Below, piece by piece: positions 1 through 5,485 of a stretch of 8,158 nucleotides of DNA. The first letter of the stretch is position 1. The number at the start of each line of letters is the position of its first letter. Origin of the DNA: an uncultured Anaerococcus sp. (lineage in GTDB: Bacteria; Bacillota; Clostridia; Tissierellales; Peptoniphilaceae); contig CALTXP010000070.1 in assembly GCA_943913325.1 (NCBI GenBank), positions 1-8,158 of the forward strand, read 5' to 3'. The notes beneath the pieces were generated by a model. It was given only the letters and a program-made list of their open reading frames with translations. It ran no database searches and had not been told where the DNA came from. A program made the translations under genes and the position numbers.

Positions 1-57
1 ATGTAAAAATAAAGGATAAAAAGCATTTTATATAAAGAAATTTTGTTTAAGAAAATA

Positions 58-87
58 CTTTCATTAGTTCTTGACTTGTGTTATACT
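58..87 (+). promoter_or_regulatory. Probable extended -10 promoter for the leucine-rich repeat gene
   Basis: A TATACT hexamer at 82-87 is preceded by TG at 79-80 and one base, which matches the extended -10 form TGnTATAAT. The -35 region at the right distance (about 58-64, CTTTCAT) is weak, as is common for extended -10 promoters. The TTGACT at 71-76 looks like a -35 box but lies only 5 bases from this -10, and nothing suitable lies 17 bases downstream of it. The predicted transcript would start near base 94, giving a leader of about 30 bases. This is inferred from sequence only. Confidence 0.45.
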
Positions 88-122
88 TTTAATAGTCATT
101 GTATGAAATGAAGGAGGAATTA

Positions 123-713
123 ATGAGTAATCAGTTTGAATATGATGATTTCGTATTTGATGGCGATACTATCGTAGCCCTTACAAGAAAAGGTAAAGAT
201 AAGATAAAAAATGAGAAGATAAAATCAATGCCTATACCAACTACAAATCCTGAGGGAGAAGCTATAAGAAAAATTGGGGAAAAAGCTTTCTTCAGAAGAT
301 TTTTTACTTCAGTAGAAATACCAGATACAGTAGAAGAAATTGGCTTTGAAGCATTTGGTCAAAATGAAATAGAAGAGATAAATATTCCAGAGAATGTAAA
401 AGAAATTGGAGCTTTTGCATTTTATAGAAATAAACTCTCTTCTGTAAAGATTCCAAAAGATATTACTGTTATTAATAAGTACGCTTTTTCTTTAAACAAT
501 ATAGAAAGTATTACTTGGAATGATAAAGTTGAAAAGATAGATGTTTCTGCTTTCTATGATAATAACCTTAAAGAAGTAGAAATTCCTGATACTGTTAAAG
601 AAATAAATGAATTTGCTTTTCATAATAACAATATAAATCAAGTAGAGATTCCTACTGGATGTGAAATTGATCATAGAGCATTTGAAGAAAACACTGACGT
701 TATAAAGAAATAA
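123..713 (+). CDS. BspA-type leucine-rich repeat protein, probably cytoplasmic
   Basis: The product is 196 residues. The ATG at 123 is chosen because AAGGAGG at 111-117 sits 5 bases upstream; a TTG at 99 extends the frame by 8 codons but has no ribosome binding site and would place the AAGGAGG inside the gene. Residues 1-45 form a charged N-terminal segment. Residues 51-181 are six repeats of almost exactly 22 residues, each built on I-[GND]-x-x-[AF]-F-x-x-N-x-[IL]-x-x-[IV]-x-I-P-x-x-[VI]-x-[EV], and a partial unit follows (I182, F187). This is the BspA/Treponema-type LRR fold (LRR_5). There is no signal peptide, membrane segment, LPxTG or other anchor, unlike the surface BspA proteins, so a cytoplasmic binding or scaffolding role is possible. 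The function is unknown. A 41-base gap separates it from the next small gene, so the two may share a transcript. A link to glutamate fermentation is not shown by the sequence. Confidence 0.85.
   Translation: MSNQFEYDDFVFDGDTIVALTRKGKDKIKNEKIKSMPIPTTNPEGEAIRKIGEKAFFRRFFTSVEIPDTVEEIGFEAFGQNEIEEINIPENVKEIGAFAFYRNKLSSVKIPKDITVINKYAFSLNNIESITWNDKVEKIDVSAFYDNNLKEVEIPDTVKEINEFAFHNNNINQVEIPTGCEIDHRAFEENTDVIKK
273..665 (+). repeat. Six in-frame 66-base leucine-rich repeat units
   Basis: The repeats of the LRR protein begin at residues 51, 73, 95, 117, 139 and 161, so the period is 22 codons; the last unit is one residue short. Similarity is clear at protein level (the AF pair, the N, and I-P) but weak at DNA level, which points to old duplications rather than recent tandem expansion. 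Two units share the residues VEIPDTV (64-70 and 152-158). Confidence 0.75.
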
Positions 714-754
714 CTTGATTTTATATAAAACTATTTTTAAGAAAGAGGTATATA

Positions 755-913
755 TTGAGTAAAACAATAAAGGAAGAATACTCAATTCACGTAAGAAATA
801 GCAATAAAGACTATGATGTTATAGTTGAGTATGAAGATCCAATACCTGAAAAAGTCACAATTGATGATTTTGACCTTCCAAAAACTCCAGAATTTGGAAA
901 TGATAATAAATAA
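755..913 (+). CDS. Small acidic hypothetical protein with TTG start
   Basis: This is a 52-residue open frame starting at TTG (755), with the purine-rich GAAAGAGG at 741-748 six bases upstream. A stop codon in the same frame at 716-718 excludes a much longer gene, and no ATG or GTG start lies between that stop and the TTG. The product begins MSKTIKEEYSIHVRN and ends in an acidic, proline-containing tail (…DDFDLPKTPEFGNDNK). It has no cysteine, no hydrophobic segment and no signal peptide. I do not recognise the family. It fills most of the gap between the LRR gene and gctA, ending 47 bases before gctA. Support for it being real comes from the ribosome binding site, the natural-looking codon use and the good fit into the gap. 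Against it are its short length and the non-ATG start. Confidence 0.6.
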   Translation: MSKTIKEEYSIHVRNSNKDYDVIVEYEDPIPEKVTIDDFDLPKTPEFGNDNK

Positions 914-923
914 AATTTATATT
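894..923 (+). promoter_or_regulatory. Possible promoter for the gct operon (weak)
   Basis: TTGGAA at 894-899 (4 of 6 matches to TTGACA) is followed after 18 bases by TATATT at 918-923 (5 of 6 matches to TATAAT). Transcription would start near 930, about 30 bases before gctA. The region is so AT-rich that such matches occur by chance. The -35 would lie inside the end of the small upstream gene. gctA might instead be read from the promoter near base 82. Confidence 0.25.
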
Positions 924-960
924 TTTTAAATTACATAATTTAATAATGAAAGGATTATAA

Positions 961-1965
961 ATGAAAAATACTAAGGTAACTAGCCTTCATGATGCTGTAA
1001 AACGTTATGTAGAGGATGGAGATACTCTATGTCTTGGCGGCTTTACAACAAATAGAAGACCATATGCTGCTATACATGAAATTTTAAGACAAGGACAAAA
1101 AGACTTTATAGGAGAAGGTGGACCTGCCGGTGGTGATTGGGATCTACTTATAGGAGAAGATAGAGTAAAAGCTTATATAAACTGCTATACAGCAAATTCA
1201 GGCTTTTCTAACGTATTAAGGAGATTTAGAGCTAAAGCTGAAAATGGAACTCTTTTAATGGAAGATTACTCTCAAGATGTTGAAATGCTTAGACTTCATG
1301 CTGCATCATTAGGATTACCATATCTTCCTTTAAAACTTATGCAAGGAACAGATTTAGTTGATAAATGGGGGATTTCTAAAGAAGAAAGAGAAAAAATAGA
1401 TAAATTACCAAATGATAAATTTTTCTATGTAACAGATCCATTCTCTGGCGATGATAAGGTTGTAGCAGTCCCAGTTCCTCAAATAGATACTGCTATTATC
1501 CACGCTCAAGTCTGCTCACCTGATGGAACAACAAGAATAATTGGTGATGAATTCCATGATGTAGATATAGCTATAGCTGCTAAAAAGACAATAGTAACTT
1601 GTGAAGAACTTATGAGCAATGAAGATATAAGACGTGATCCTACTAAAAATACAATTCCAGGAATGTGTGTAGATGCTGTAGTTCACGTACCAAAAGGGGC
1701 TCATCCATCACAATGTTATGGTTATTACGATTATGATGCTAACTTCTTAAGAATGTATGAACAAGTTTCAAAAACAGAAGAAGGATTTAAAGCATTTGTT
1801 CAAGAATATATATATAATTTCAAAGATCATAGTGAGTATCTAGAAAAAATAGGTCTAGAAACATTACTAAATATTATGGCAGTTCAAGGTTATGGATATG
1901 CTACAGATGTATTAAAGAAACAAATAGATAGCGAAGCAGAGAAAGAGGATAGCGATAATGAGTAA
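961..1965 (+). CDS. gctA: Glutaconate CoA-transferase subunit A
   Basis: This is the alpha subunit of glutaconate CoA-transferase (EC 2.8.3.12), a cytoplasmic class I CoA-transferase. It activates (R)-2-hydroxyglutarate with CoA from acetyl-CoA or glutaconyl-CoA. The 334-residue product matches my memory of the Acidaminococcus fermentans protein (about 320 residues) along its length: ALGGFTT-like CLGGFTTNRRPYAA at 24-37, GGPAGGDWD(M/L)LIG at 53-65, RVKAYINCYTANSG at 68-81, MEDYSQDV at 100-107, VVAVPVPQ at 167-174, RRDPTKN at 224-230 with IPGMCVDAVV following, and GAHPSQCYG at 246-254. The active-site glutamate is in the partner GctB. The start has AAAGGA at 949-954, six bases upstream. The C-terminal tail (from about residue 319) is longer than in A. 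fermentans and highly charged, and its last codons overlap gctB. The overlap implies coupled translation of the two subunits. Confidence 0.96.
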   Translation: MKNTKVTSLHDAVKRYVEDGDTLCLGGFTTNRRPYAAIHEILRQGQKDFIGEGGPAGGDWDLLIGEDRVKAYINCYTANSGFSNVLRRFRAKAENGTLLMEDYSQDVEMLRLHAASLGLPYLPLKLMQGTDLVDKWGISKEEREKIDKLPNDKFFYVTDPFSGDDKVVAVPVPQIDTAIIHAQVCSPDGTTRIIGDEFHDVDIAIAAKKTIVTCEELMSNEDIRRDPTKNTIPGMCVDAVVHVPKGAHPSQCYGYYDYDANFLRMYEQVSKTEEGFKAFVQEYIYNFKDHSEYLEKIGLETLLNIMAVQGYGYATDVLKKQIDSEAEKEDSDNE

Positions 1966-2752
1966 TTACGAAAATTACACTATAAGAGAGATGCAAGCTA
2001 TAACTATAGCACAACAAATTGAAGATGGACAAATAGTTATAGTAGGAACAGGTCTTCCATTAATAGGAGCATCAGTTGCCAAAACTGTATTTGCACCAAA
2101 TTGTAAGATAATTGTGGAATCCGGTCTTATGGATTGTAAACCAATTGAAGTGCCAACTTCTGTAGGTGATATTAGGCTAATGGCTCACTGTGCTGTTCAA
2201 TGGCCAAACTATAGATTTATCGGCTTTGAAACAAATGAATGGTTACATGATGAAAATAGAATGATTGCCTTTATCGGCGGGGCTCAAATAGATCCTTATG
2301 GAAATGTAAACTCAACAGTTATAGGAGATTATAATAATCCAAAAACTAGATTTACAGGTTCAGGTGGAGCAAATGGTATAGCTACATATGTAGATACTGT
2401 AATAATGATGCAACATGAAAAAAGAAGATTCATCGAGCAAGTAGACTATGTAACATCACCAGGTTATATGGATGGTCCTGGTGGACGTGAAAGAGCAGGT
2501 CTTCCAGGAAATAGAGGACCTAAGATGGTTGTTACAGATAAAGGAATTTTAAAGTTTGATGAAAAAACTAAAAGAATGTATCTAGCTGGATACTATCCAA
2601 CTTCTTCAATTGAAGAGATTGTAGAAAATACTGGTTTTGAAATTGATACAGATAAAGCTGTTGCCTTAGAAGCTCCAAGTCCAGAAATTATTAAACTTAT
2701 AAGAGAAGATATCGATCCAACACAAGCATTTATCAAAGTTCCTAAAGACTGA
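1958..2752 (+). CDS. gctB: Glutaconate CoA-transferase subunit B
   Basis: This is the beta subunit of glutaconate CoA-transferase (EC 2.8.3.12). It carries the catalytic glutamate that forms the enzyme-CoA thioester. The 264 residues compare with about 266 in Acidaminococcus fermentans. Glu54, in the context KIIVESGLMD, falls at exactly the position of the known A. fermentans active-site residue. Other family features are the glycine-rich VGTGLPLIGAS near 29-39, and GSGGANGIA and GPGGRERAGLPGNRGP in the middle and C-terminal half. The ATG at 1958 overlaps the end of gctA by 8 bases, and AAAGAGGA at 1942-1949 inside gctA serves as the ribosome binding site. That arrangement fits one-to-one synthesis of an A4B4 hetero-octamer, as known for this enzyme. 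gcdA follows after 15 bases. Confidence 0.96.
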   Translation: MSNYENYTIREMQAITIAQQIEDGQIVIVGTGLPLIGASVAKTVFAPNCKIIVESGLMDCKPIEVPTSVGDIRLMAHCAVQWPNYRFIGFETNEWLHDENRMIAFIGGAQIDPYGNVNSTVIGDYNNPKTRFTGSGGANGIATYVDTVIMMQHEKRRFIEQVDYVTSPGYMDGPGGRERAGLPGNRGPKMVVTDKGILKFDEKTKRMYLAGYYPTSSIEEIVENTGFEIDTDKAVALEAPSPEIIKLIREDIDPTQAFIKVPKD

Positions 2753-2767
2753 TAGAAGGGATAATTT

Positions 2768-4510
2768 ATGGGAAATTACACATTACATCCTTATTTTCAA
2801 AATATGAAAACTATAGGATCAGAAATTGATTCTATAGATAATGAAAATTGTGATTTACTCACTGCAGTTGAAAACGAAATAAGAGATGCTATAAAGGAAG
2901 TACAAGCTGCTGGAAAGCCAGATGAAAAAGTTAACGAAAGAGGAGAATGGACTGTTCTACAAAGAATTCATGAATTAGTAGATGATAAAACTTTTGTTCC
3001 ATTAAACTCATTATTTAATCCACAAGGAAACAAGAATGGCTCAACTGGCATTGTAAAAGGTTTAGGAAAAGTAGCTGGTAAATGGTGTCTAATAGTTGGA
3101 TCTGATAATAAAAAGCTTGCTGGTGCATGGGTAGCTGGCCAAGCAGAAAACTTATTAAGAGCTAGTGATACAGCTAAAAGACTTAATATACCTTTGGTAT
3201 ATGTACTTAACTGTTCAGGTGTAAAACTTAATGAGCAAGAAAAAGTTTATGCAAATAGACGAGGTGGTGGTACACCTTTTTATAGAAATGCTGAACTTAA
3301 CCAATTAGGCATACCAGTTATAGTAGGAATTTGGGGAACAAATCCTGCTGGTGGCGGTTATCACTCAATTTCTCCAACAGTTATAGTAGCTCATAAGGAT
3401 GCCAATATGGCAGTAGGTGGTGCTGGTATAGTTGGTGGAATGAATCCAAAAGGTTATATAGATGAAGAAGGTGCTCAAGATATAATTAAATCTACTGAAT
3501 CTGCCGGTGTTACAGCTCCTCCAGGATCAGTTGGCATTCACTTTGCTGAAACAGGATTTATGAGAGAAGTTTATTCAAATGAACAAGGCGTATTACACGG
3601 CATAAGAAAATTTGTAGATATGCTACCTGCCTATGATTTAGATTTCTTTAGAGTAGATGATCCAAAAGATCCACTATTTTCTGCTGATGATATATATAGC
3701 ATATTGCCAATGAATACTAAAAAACCATATGACATGTACCAAGTTATATCTAGATTGATAGATGGATCAGAATTTGAAGAATTTAGAAAAGGCTATGGTC
3801 CTGAAATGATTACAGGAATAGCAAAAGTCAATGGCCTACCTACAGCTATAATAGCCAATGCTCAAGGTTTACTTATGAACTATCCTGAATATAAAGCTAG
3901 TGGTAGTGTTGGAGTAGGTGGAAAATTATATAGACAGGGTCTTATAAAATTAAATGAATTTGTTAGCTTATGTGCAAGAGATAAATTGCCTATAATTTGG
4001 ATCCAAGATACTACTGGAATAGATGTAGGCGATGAGGCTGAAAAGGCTGAATTATTAGGTCTTGGACAATCATTGATTTATTCTATACAAAATTCTAATA
4101 TATCACAAATGGAAATTACTCTTAGAAAAGGTACAGCAGCAGCTCACTATGTATTAGGTGGACCTCAAGGTAATGATACAAATGCCTTCTCTTTAGGTAC
4201 AGCAGCTACTGAAATAAATGTAATGAATGGTGAAACTGCGTCAATAGCAATGTATTCAAGAAGACTTGTTAAAGATAATAAAGCAGGTAAAAGCTTAGAT
4301 GAGACTATTGAAAAAATGAATGCATTGATAGAGGATTATAAAGAAAATTCAAAACCAATGTATACAGCTATAACTGGTATGGTAGATGAGGTTGTAAACT
4401 TAAATGCTATGAGAAACTATATGGTTGCATTTACAGAATCTAGCTATCAAAATAAACAAGAAATTTGTCCAGTTCATCAAATGATACTTCCTAGAATAAT
4501 TAAAGGATAA
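2768..4510 (+). CDS. gcdA: Glutaconyl-CoA decarboxylase alpha subunit (carboxyltransferase)
   Basis: This is the carboxyltransferase subunit of the biotin-dependent, Na+-translocating glutaconyl-CoA decarboxylase. It moves CO2 from glutaconyl-CoA to the biotin of the gamma subunit, yielding crotonyl-CoA. The 580 residues compare with about 587 in Acidaminococcus fermentans. The protein has two crotonase-fold carboxyltransferase domains. The N-terminal half shows GSDNKKLAGAW at 111-121, NRRGGGTPF at 163-171 (oxyanion-type glycines), GTNPAGGGYHSISPT at 190-204 and NMAVGGAGI at 213-221. The C-terminal half shows MNYPEYKASGSVGVGGKL, IWIQDTTGIDVGDEAEKAEL and HYVLGGPQGND (near 457-467). AAGGG at 2756-2760, seven bases before the ATG, is the ribosome binding site. 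The subunit is soluble and docks on the membrane beta subunit. The beta, gamma and delta subunits are absent here; in A. fermentans they form a separate operon. Confidence 0.95.
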   Translation: MGNYTLHPYFQNMKTIGSEIDSIDNENCDLLTAVENEIRDAIKEVQAAGKPDEKVNERGEWTVLQRIHELVDDKTFVPLNSLFNPQGNKNGSTGIVKGLGKVAGKWCLIVGSDNKKLAGAWVAGQAENLLRASDTAKRLNIPLVYVLNCSGVKLNEQEKVYANRRGGGTPFYRNAELNQLGIPVIVGIWGTNPAGGGYHSISPTVIVAHKDANMAVGGAGIVGGMNPKGYIDEEGAQDIIKSTESAGVTAPPGSVGIHFAETGFMREVYSNEQGVLHGIRKFVDMLPAYDLDFFRVDDPKDPLFSADDIYSILPMNTKKPYDMYQVISRLIDGSEFEEFRKGYGPEMITGIAKVNGLPTAIIANAQGLLMNYPEYKASGSVGVGGKLYRQGLIKLNEFVSLCARDKLPIIWIQDTTGIDVGDEAEKAELLGLGQSLIYSIQNSNISQMEITLRKGTAAAHYVLGGPQGNDTNAFSLGTAATEINVMNGETASIAMYSRRLVKDNKAGKSLDETIEKMNALIEDYKENSKPMYTAITGMVDEVVNLNAMRNYMVAFTESSYQNKQEICPVHQMILPRIIKG

Positions 4511-4542
4511 TTTTTAATTATAATAATTTAACATTCATAAAT

Positions 4543-4578
4543 TTTGAAAAGCTAATTCAATTGAATTAGCTTTTCAAA
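4543..4578. terminator. Perfect 36-bp palindrome; probable bidirectional terminator or attenuator
   Basis: The two arms, TTTGAAAAGCTAATTCAA and its exact reverse complement, meet at base 4560/4561. As RNA this folds as GCTAATTC-AATT-GAATTAGC, flanked by AAAA on the 5' side and TTTT on the 3' side, which is the usual layout of a bidirectional intrinsic terminator. It starts 33 bases after the gcdA stop codon. The stem has few G/C pairs and the T tract is only four bases before a C, so termination may be partial. It would divide the cluster into gctAB-gcdA and hgdCAB transcription units. A protein-binding operator is the alternative. Confidence 0.55.
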
Positions 4579-4592
4579 TGAGTATCATGTTA

Positions 4593-4626
4593 TTGTTAGA
4601 AATGTTAAAATACTCGAGTTTTCGAG
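4593..4626 (+). promoter_or_regulatory. Putative hgdC promoter with operator-like repeats
   Basis: TGTTAAAAT at 4603-4611 reads as an extended -10 (TG, one base, TAAAAT), with only a poor -35 (TATCAT at 4583-4588). Overlapping it, TTGTTA at 4593-4598 followed six bases later by TTAAAA partly resembles the Rex box TTGTTA-N6-TAACAA (10 of 12 positions). Just downstream, CTCGA-GTTT-TCGAG at 4613-4626 forms a 5-bp hairpin around the predicted transcription start (about 4618). A promoter here would be needed if the upstream palindrome terminates transcription. Each element is individually weak in such AT-rich DNA. Confidence 0.3.
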
Positions 4627-4654
4627 ACTAATATATATAAGGAAGAGTGATTTT

Positions 4655-5476
4655 ATGGACGATTTATATACTCTAGGTGTAGATGTAGGATCTACTGCTA
4701 CTAAAGCAGTTATTTTGAAAAATGGTAAAGAGATTATATCTACAGCAGTAATAGGAGTTGGTGCAGGAACTTCTGGCCCAAAGAGAGTAATAGAAGAGAT
4801 TTTCAAGGGTACAGATTTAACCAGTGACGATATGGGATTTATTATGGCTACAGGCTATGGTAGAAAGTCTTTTGAATTGGCTGATTATCAAATGTCAGAA
4901 TTAACTTGTCATGCTAAGGGAGCATATTTTCTATTCCCAAGCGTAAAGACAATTATTGATATAGGAGGTCAAGATTCTAAGGCTCTTTCTATAGGAGATA
5001 ATGGAATATTAGATAACTTCGTTATGAATGATAAGTGTGCTGCTGGTACTGGTAAATTTTTAGATGTTATAGCTGGTAGACTTGAAGTAGATCTAAAAGA
5101 TTTGGAAAAACTAGATGCCAAAGCAGATCAAACTGTGGAAATATCTTCTACATGCACAGTATTTGCAGAATCAGAAGTAATAAGTCAACTTTCTAAAGGA
5201 ACTAATAAAGCAAATATTGTAAGAGGGATTCATAATGCAATAGCAAGCCGTGTAGGTGCTCTTGCCAAAAGAGTTGGTATTAAGGATGATGTAGTATTTA
5301 CTGGTGGAGTAGCTTTAAATGATGGAATGAAAAGAGCTCTAGAAGAAAATATAGGACATGATATAAAAACATCTGAGTATTCCCAAGTAGTAGGAGCTTT
5401 GGGTGCTGCTCTATTAGCTTATCAAAAATTAGAAAGTACAAGAAAAAGAGAAATGGCTATGAATGCTAATAAGTAG
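4655..5476 (+). CDS. hgdC: 2-hydroxyglutaryl-CoA dehydratase activator (archerase, component A)
   Basis: This is the ATP-dependent activator of 2-hydroxyglutaryl-CoA dehydratase, of the BcrA/BadF/BzdN/HgdC ATPase family (ASKHA fold). It is a cytoplasmic homodimer with one [4Fe-4S] cluster between the subunits. ATP hydrolysis drives transfer of a low-potential electron to HgdAB. The 273 residues compare with about 260 in Acidaminococcus fermentans. Visible motifs are phosphate loop 1 DVGSTATK (10-17), ATGYGR (65-70), phosphate loop 2 DIGGQDSK (102-109), the cluster ligand Cys128 in NDKCAAGTGKFLD, the second ligand Cys167 in SSTCTVFAESEVISQL, and the adenosine motif TGGVALN (216-222). The two cysteines are one position from Cys127 and Cys166 of the A. 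fermentans protein. The ribosome binding site is AAGGA at 4639-4643, 11 bases upstream and less well spaced than for the neighbours. The charged tail after residue 257 is an extension. The gene follows a 144-base gap and precedes hgdA by 9 bases. Confidence 0.96.
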   Translation: MDDLYTLGVDVGSTATKAVILKNGKEIISTAVIGVGAGTSGPKRVIEEIFKGTDLTSDDMGFIMATGYGRKSFELADYQMSELTCHAKGAYFLFPSVKTIIDIGGQDSKALSIGDNGILDNFVMNDKCAAGTGKFLDVIAGRLEVDLKDLEKLDAKADQTVEISSTCTVFAESEVISQLSKGTNKANIVRGIHNAIASRVGALAKRVGIKDDVVFTGGVALNDGMKRALEENIGHDIKTSEYSQVVGALGAALLAYQKLESTRKREMAMNANK

Positions 5477-5480
5477 GAGG
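5475..5480 (+). promoter_or_regulatory. Ribosome binding site that decides the hgdA start
   Basis: AGGAGG lies directly at the hgdC stop codon (TAG 5474-5476). Two in-frame ATG codons follow, at 5483 and 5486. Spacing is 2 bases to the first and 5 to the second, so the second is the more likely start. The overlap with the hgdC stop suggests coupled translation. Confidence 0.7.
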
Positions 5481-5485
5481 TTATG

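Noticed and set aside
71..76. TTGACT as the -35 box of the first promoter
   Set aside because: No acceptable -10 lies 16-18 bases downstream, and the good extended -10 is only 5 bases away.
719..730. TTTTATATAAAA palindrome after the LRR gene as a terminator
   Set aside because: It has no G/C pair in the stem and no defined loop, so it cannot be called a terminator.
492..785. 97-codon reverse-strand open frame
   Set aside because: It is antisense to the LRR gene and the small upstream gene, and its product is a low-complexity Phe/Ile/Tyr run expected from AT-rich antisense DNA. It also has no good ribosome binding site.
927..942. TAAATT-ACAT-AATTTA hairpin before gctA
   Set aside because: A six-base stem of A/T pairs only is too weak to be a terminator or a confident regulatory element.
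1516..1704. 62-codon reverse-strand open frame
   Set aside because: It lies wholly inside gctA, a clearly real gene, and its composition is that of a shadow frame.
4516..4528. AATTAT-A-ATAATT mini-palindrome after gcdA
   Set aside because: It is made only of A and T in an AT-rich gap, so it is likely chance.
4527..4609. 9-bp inverted repeat TTTAACATT/AATGTTAAA flanking the palindrome
   Set aside because: The arms are exact, but in AT-rich DNA of this length a 9-bp A/T-dominated inverted repeat is expected by chance about as often as not, and the arms do not extend.
4585..4806. 73-codon reverse-strand open frame
   Set aside because: It overlaps the start of hgdC, has no recognisable motif, and reads as the antisense of the conserved phosphate-loop region.
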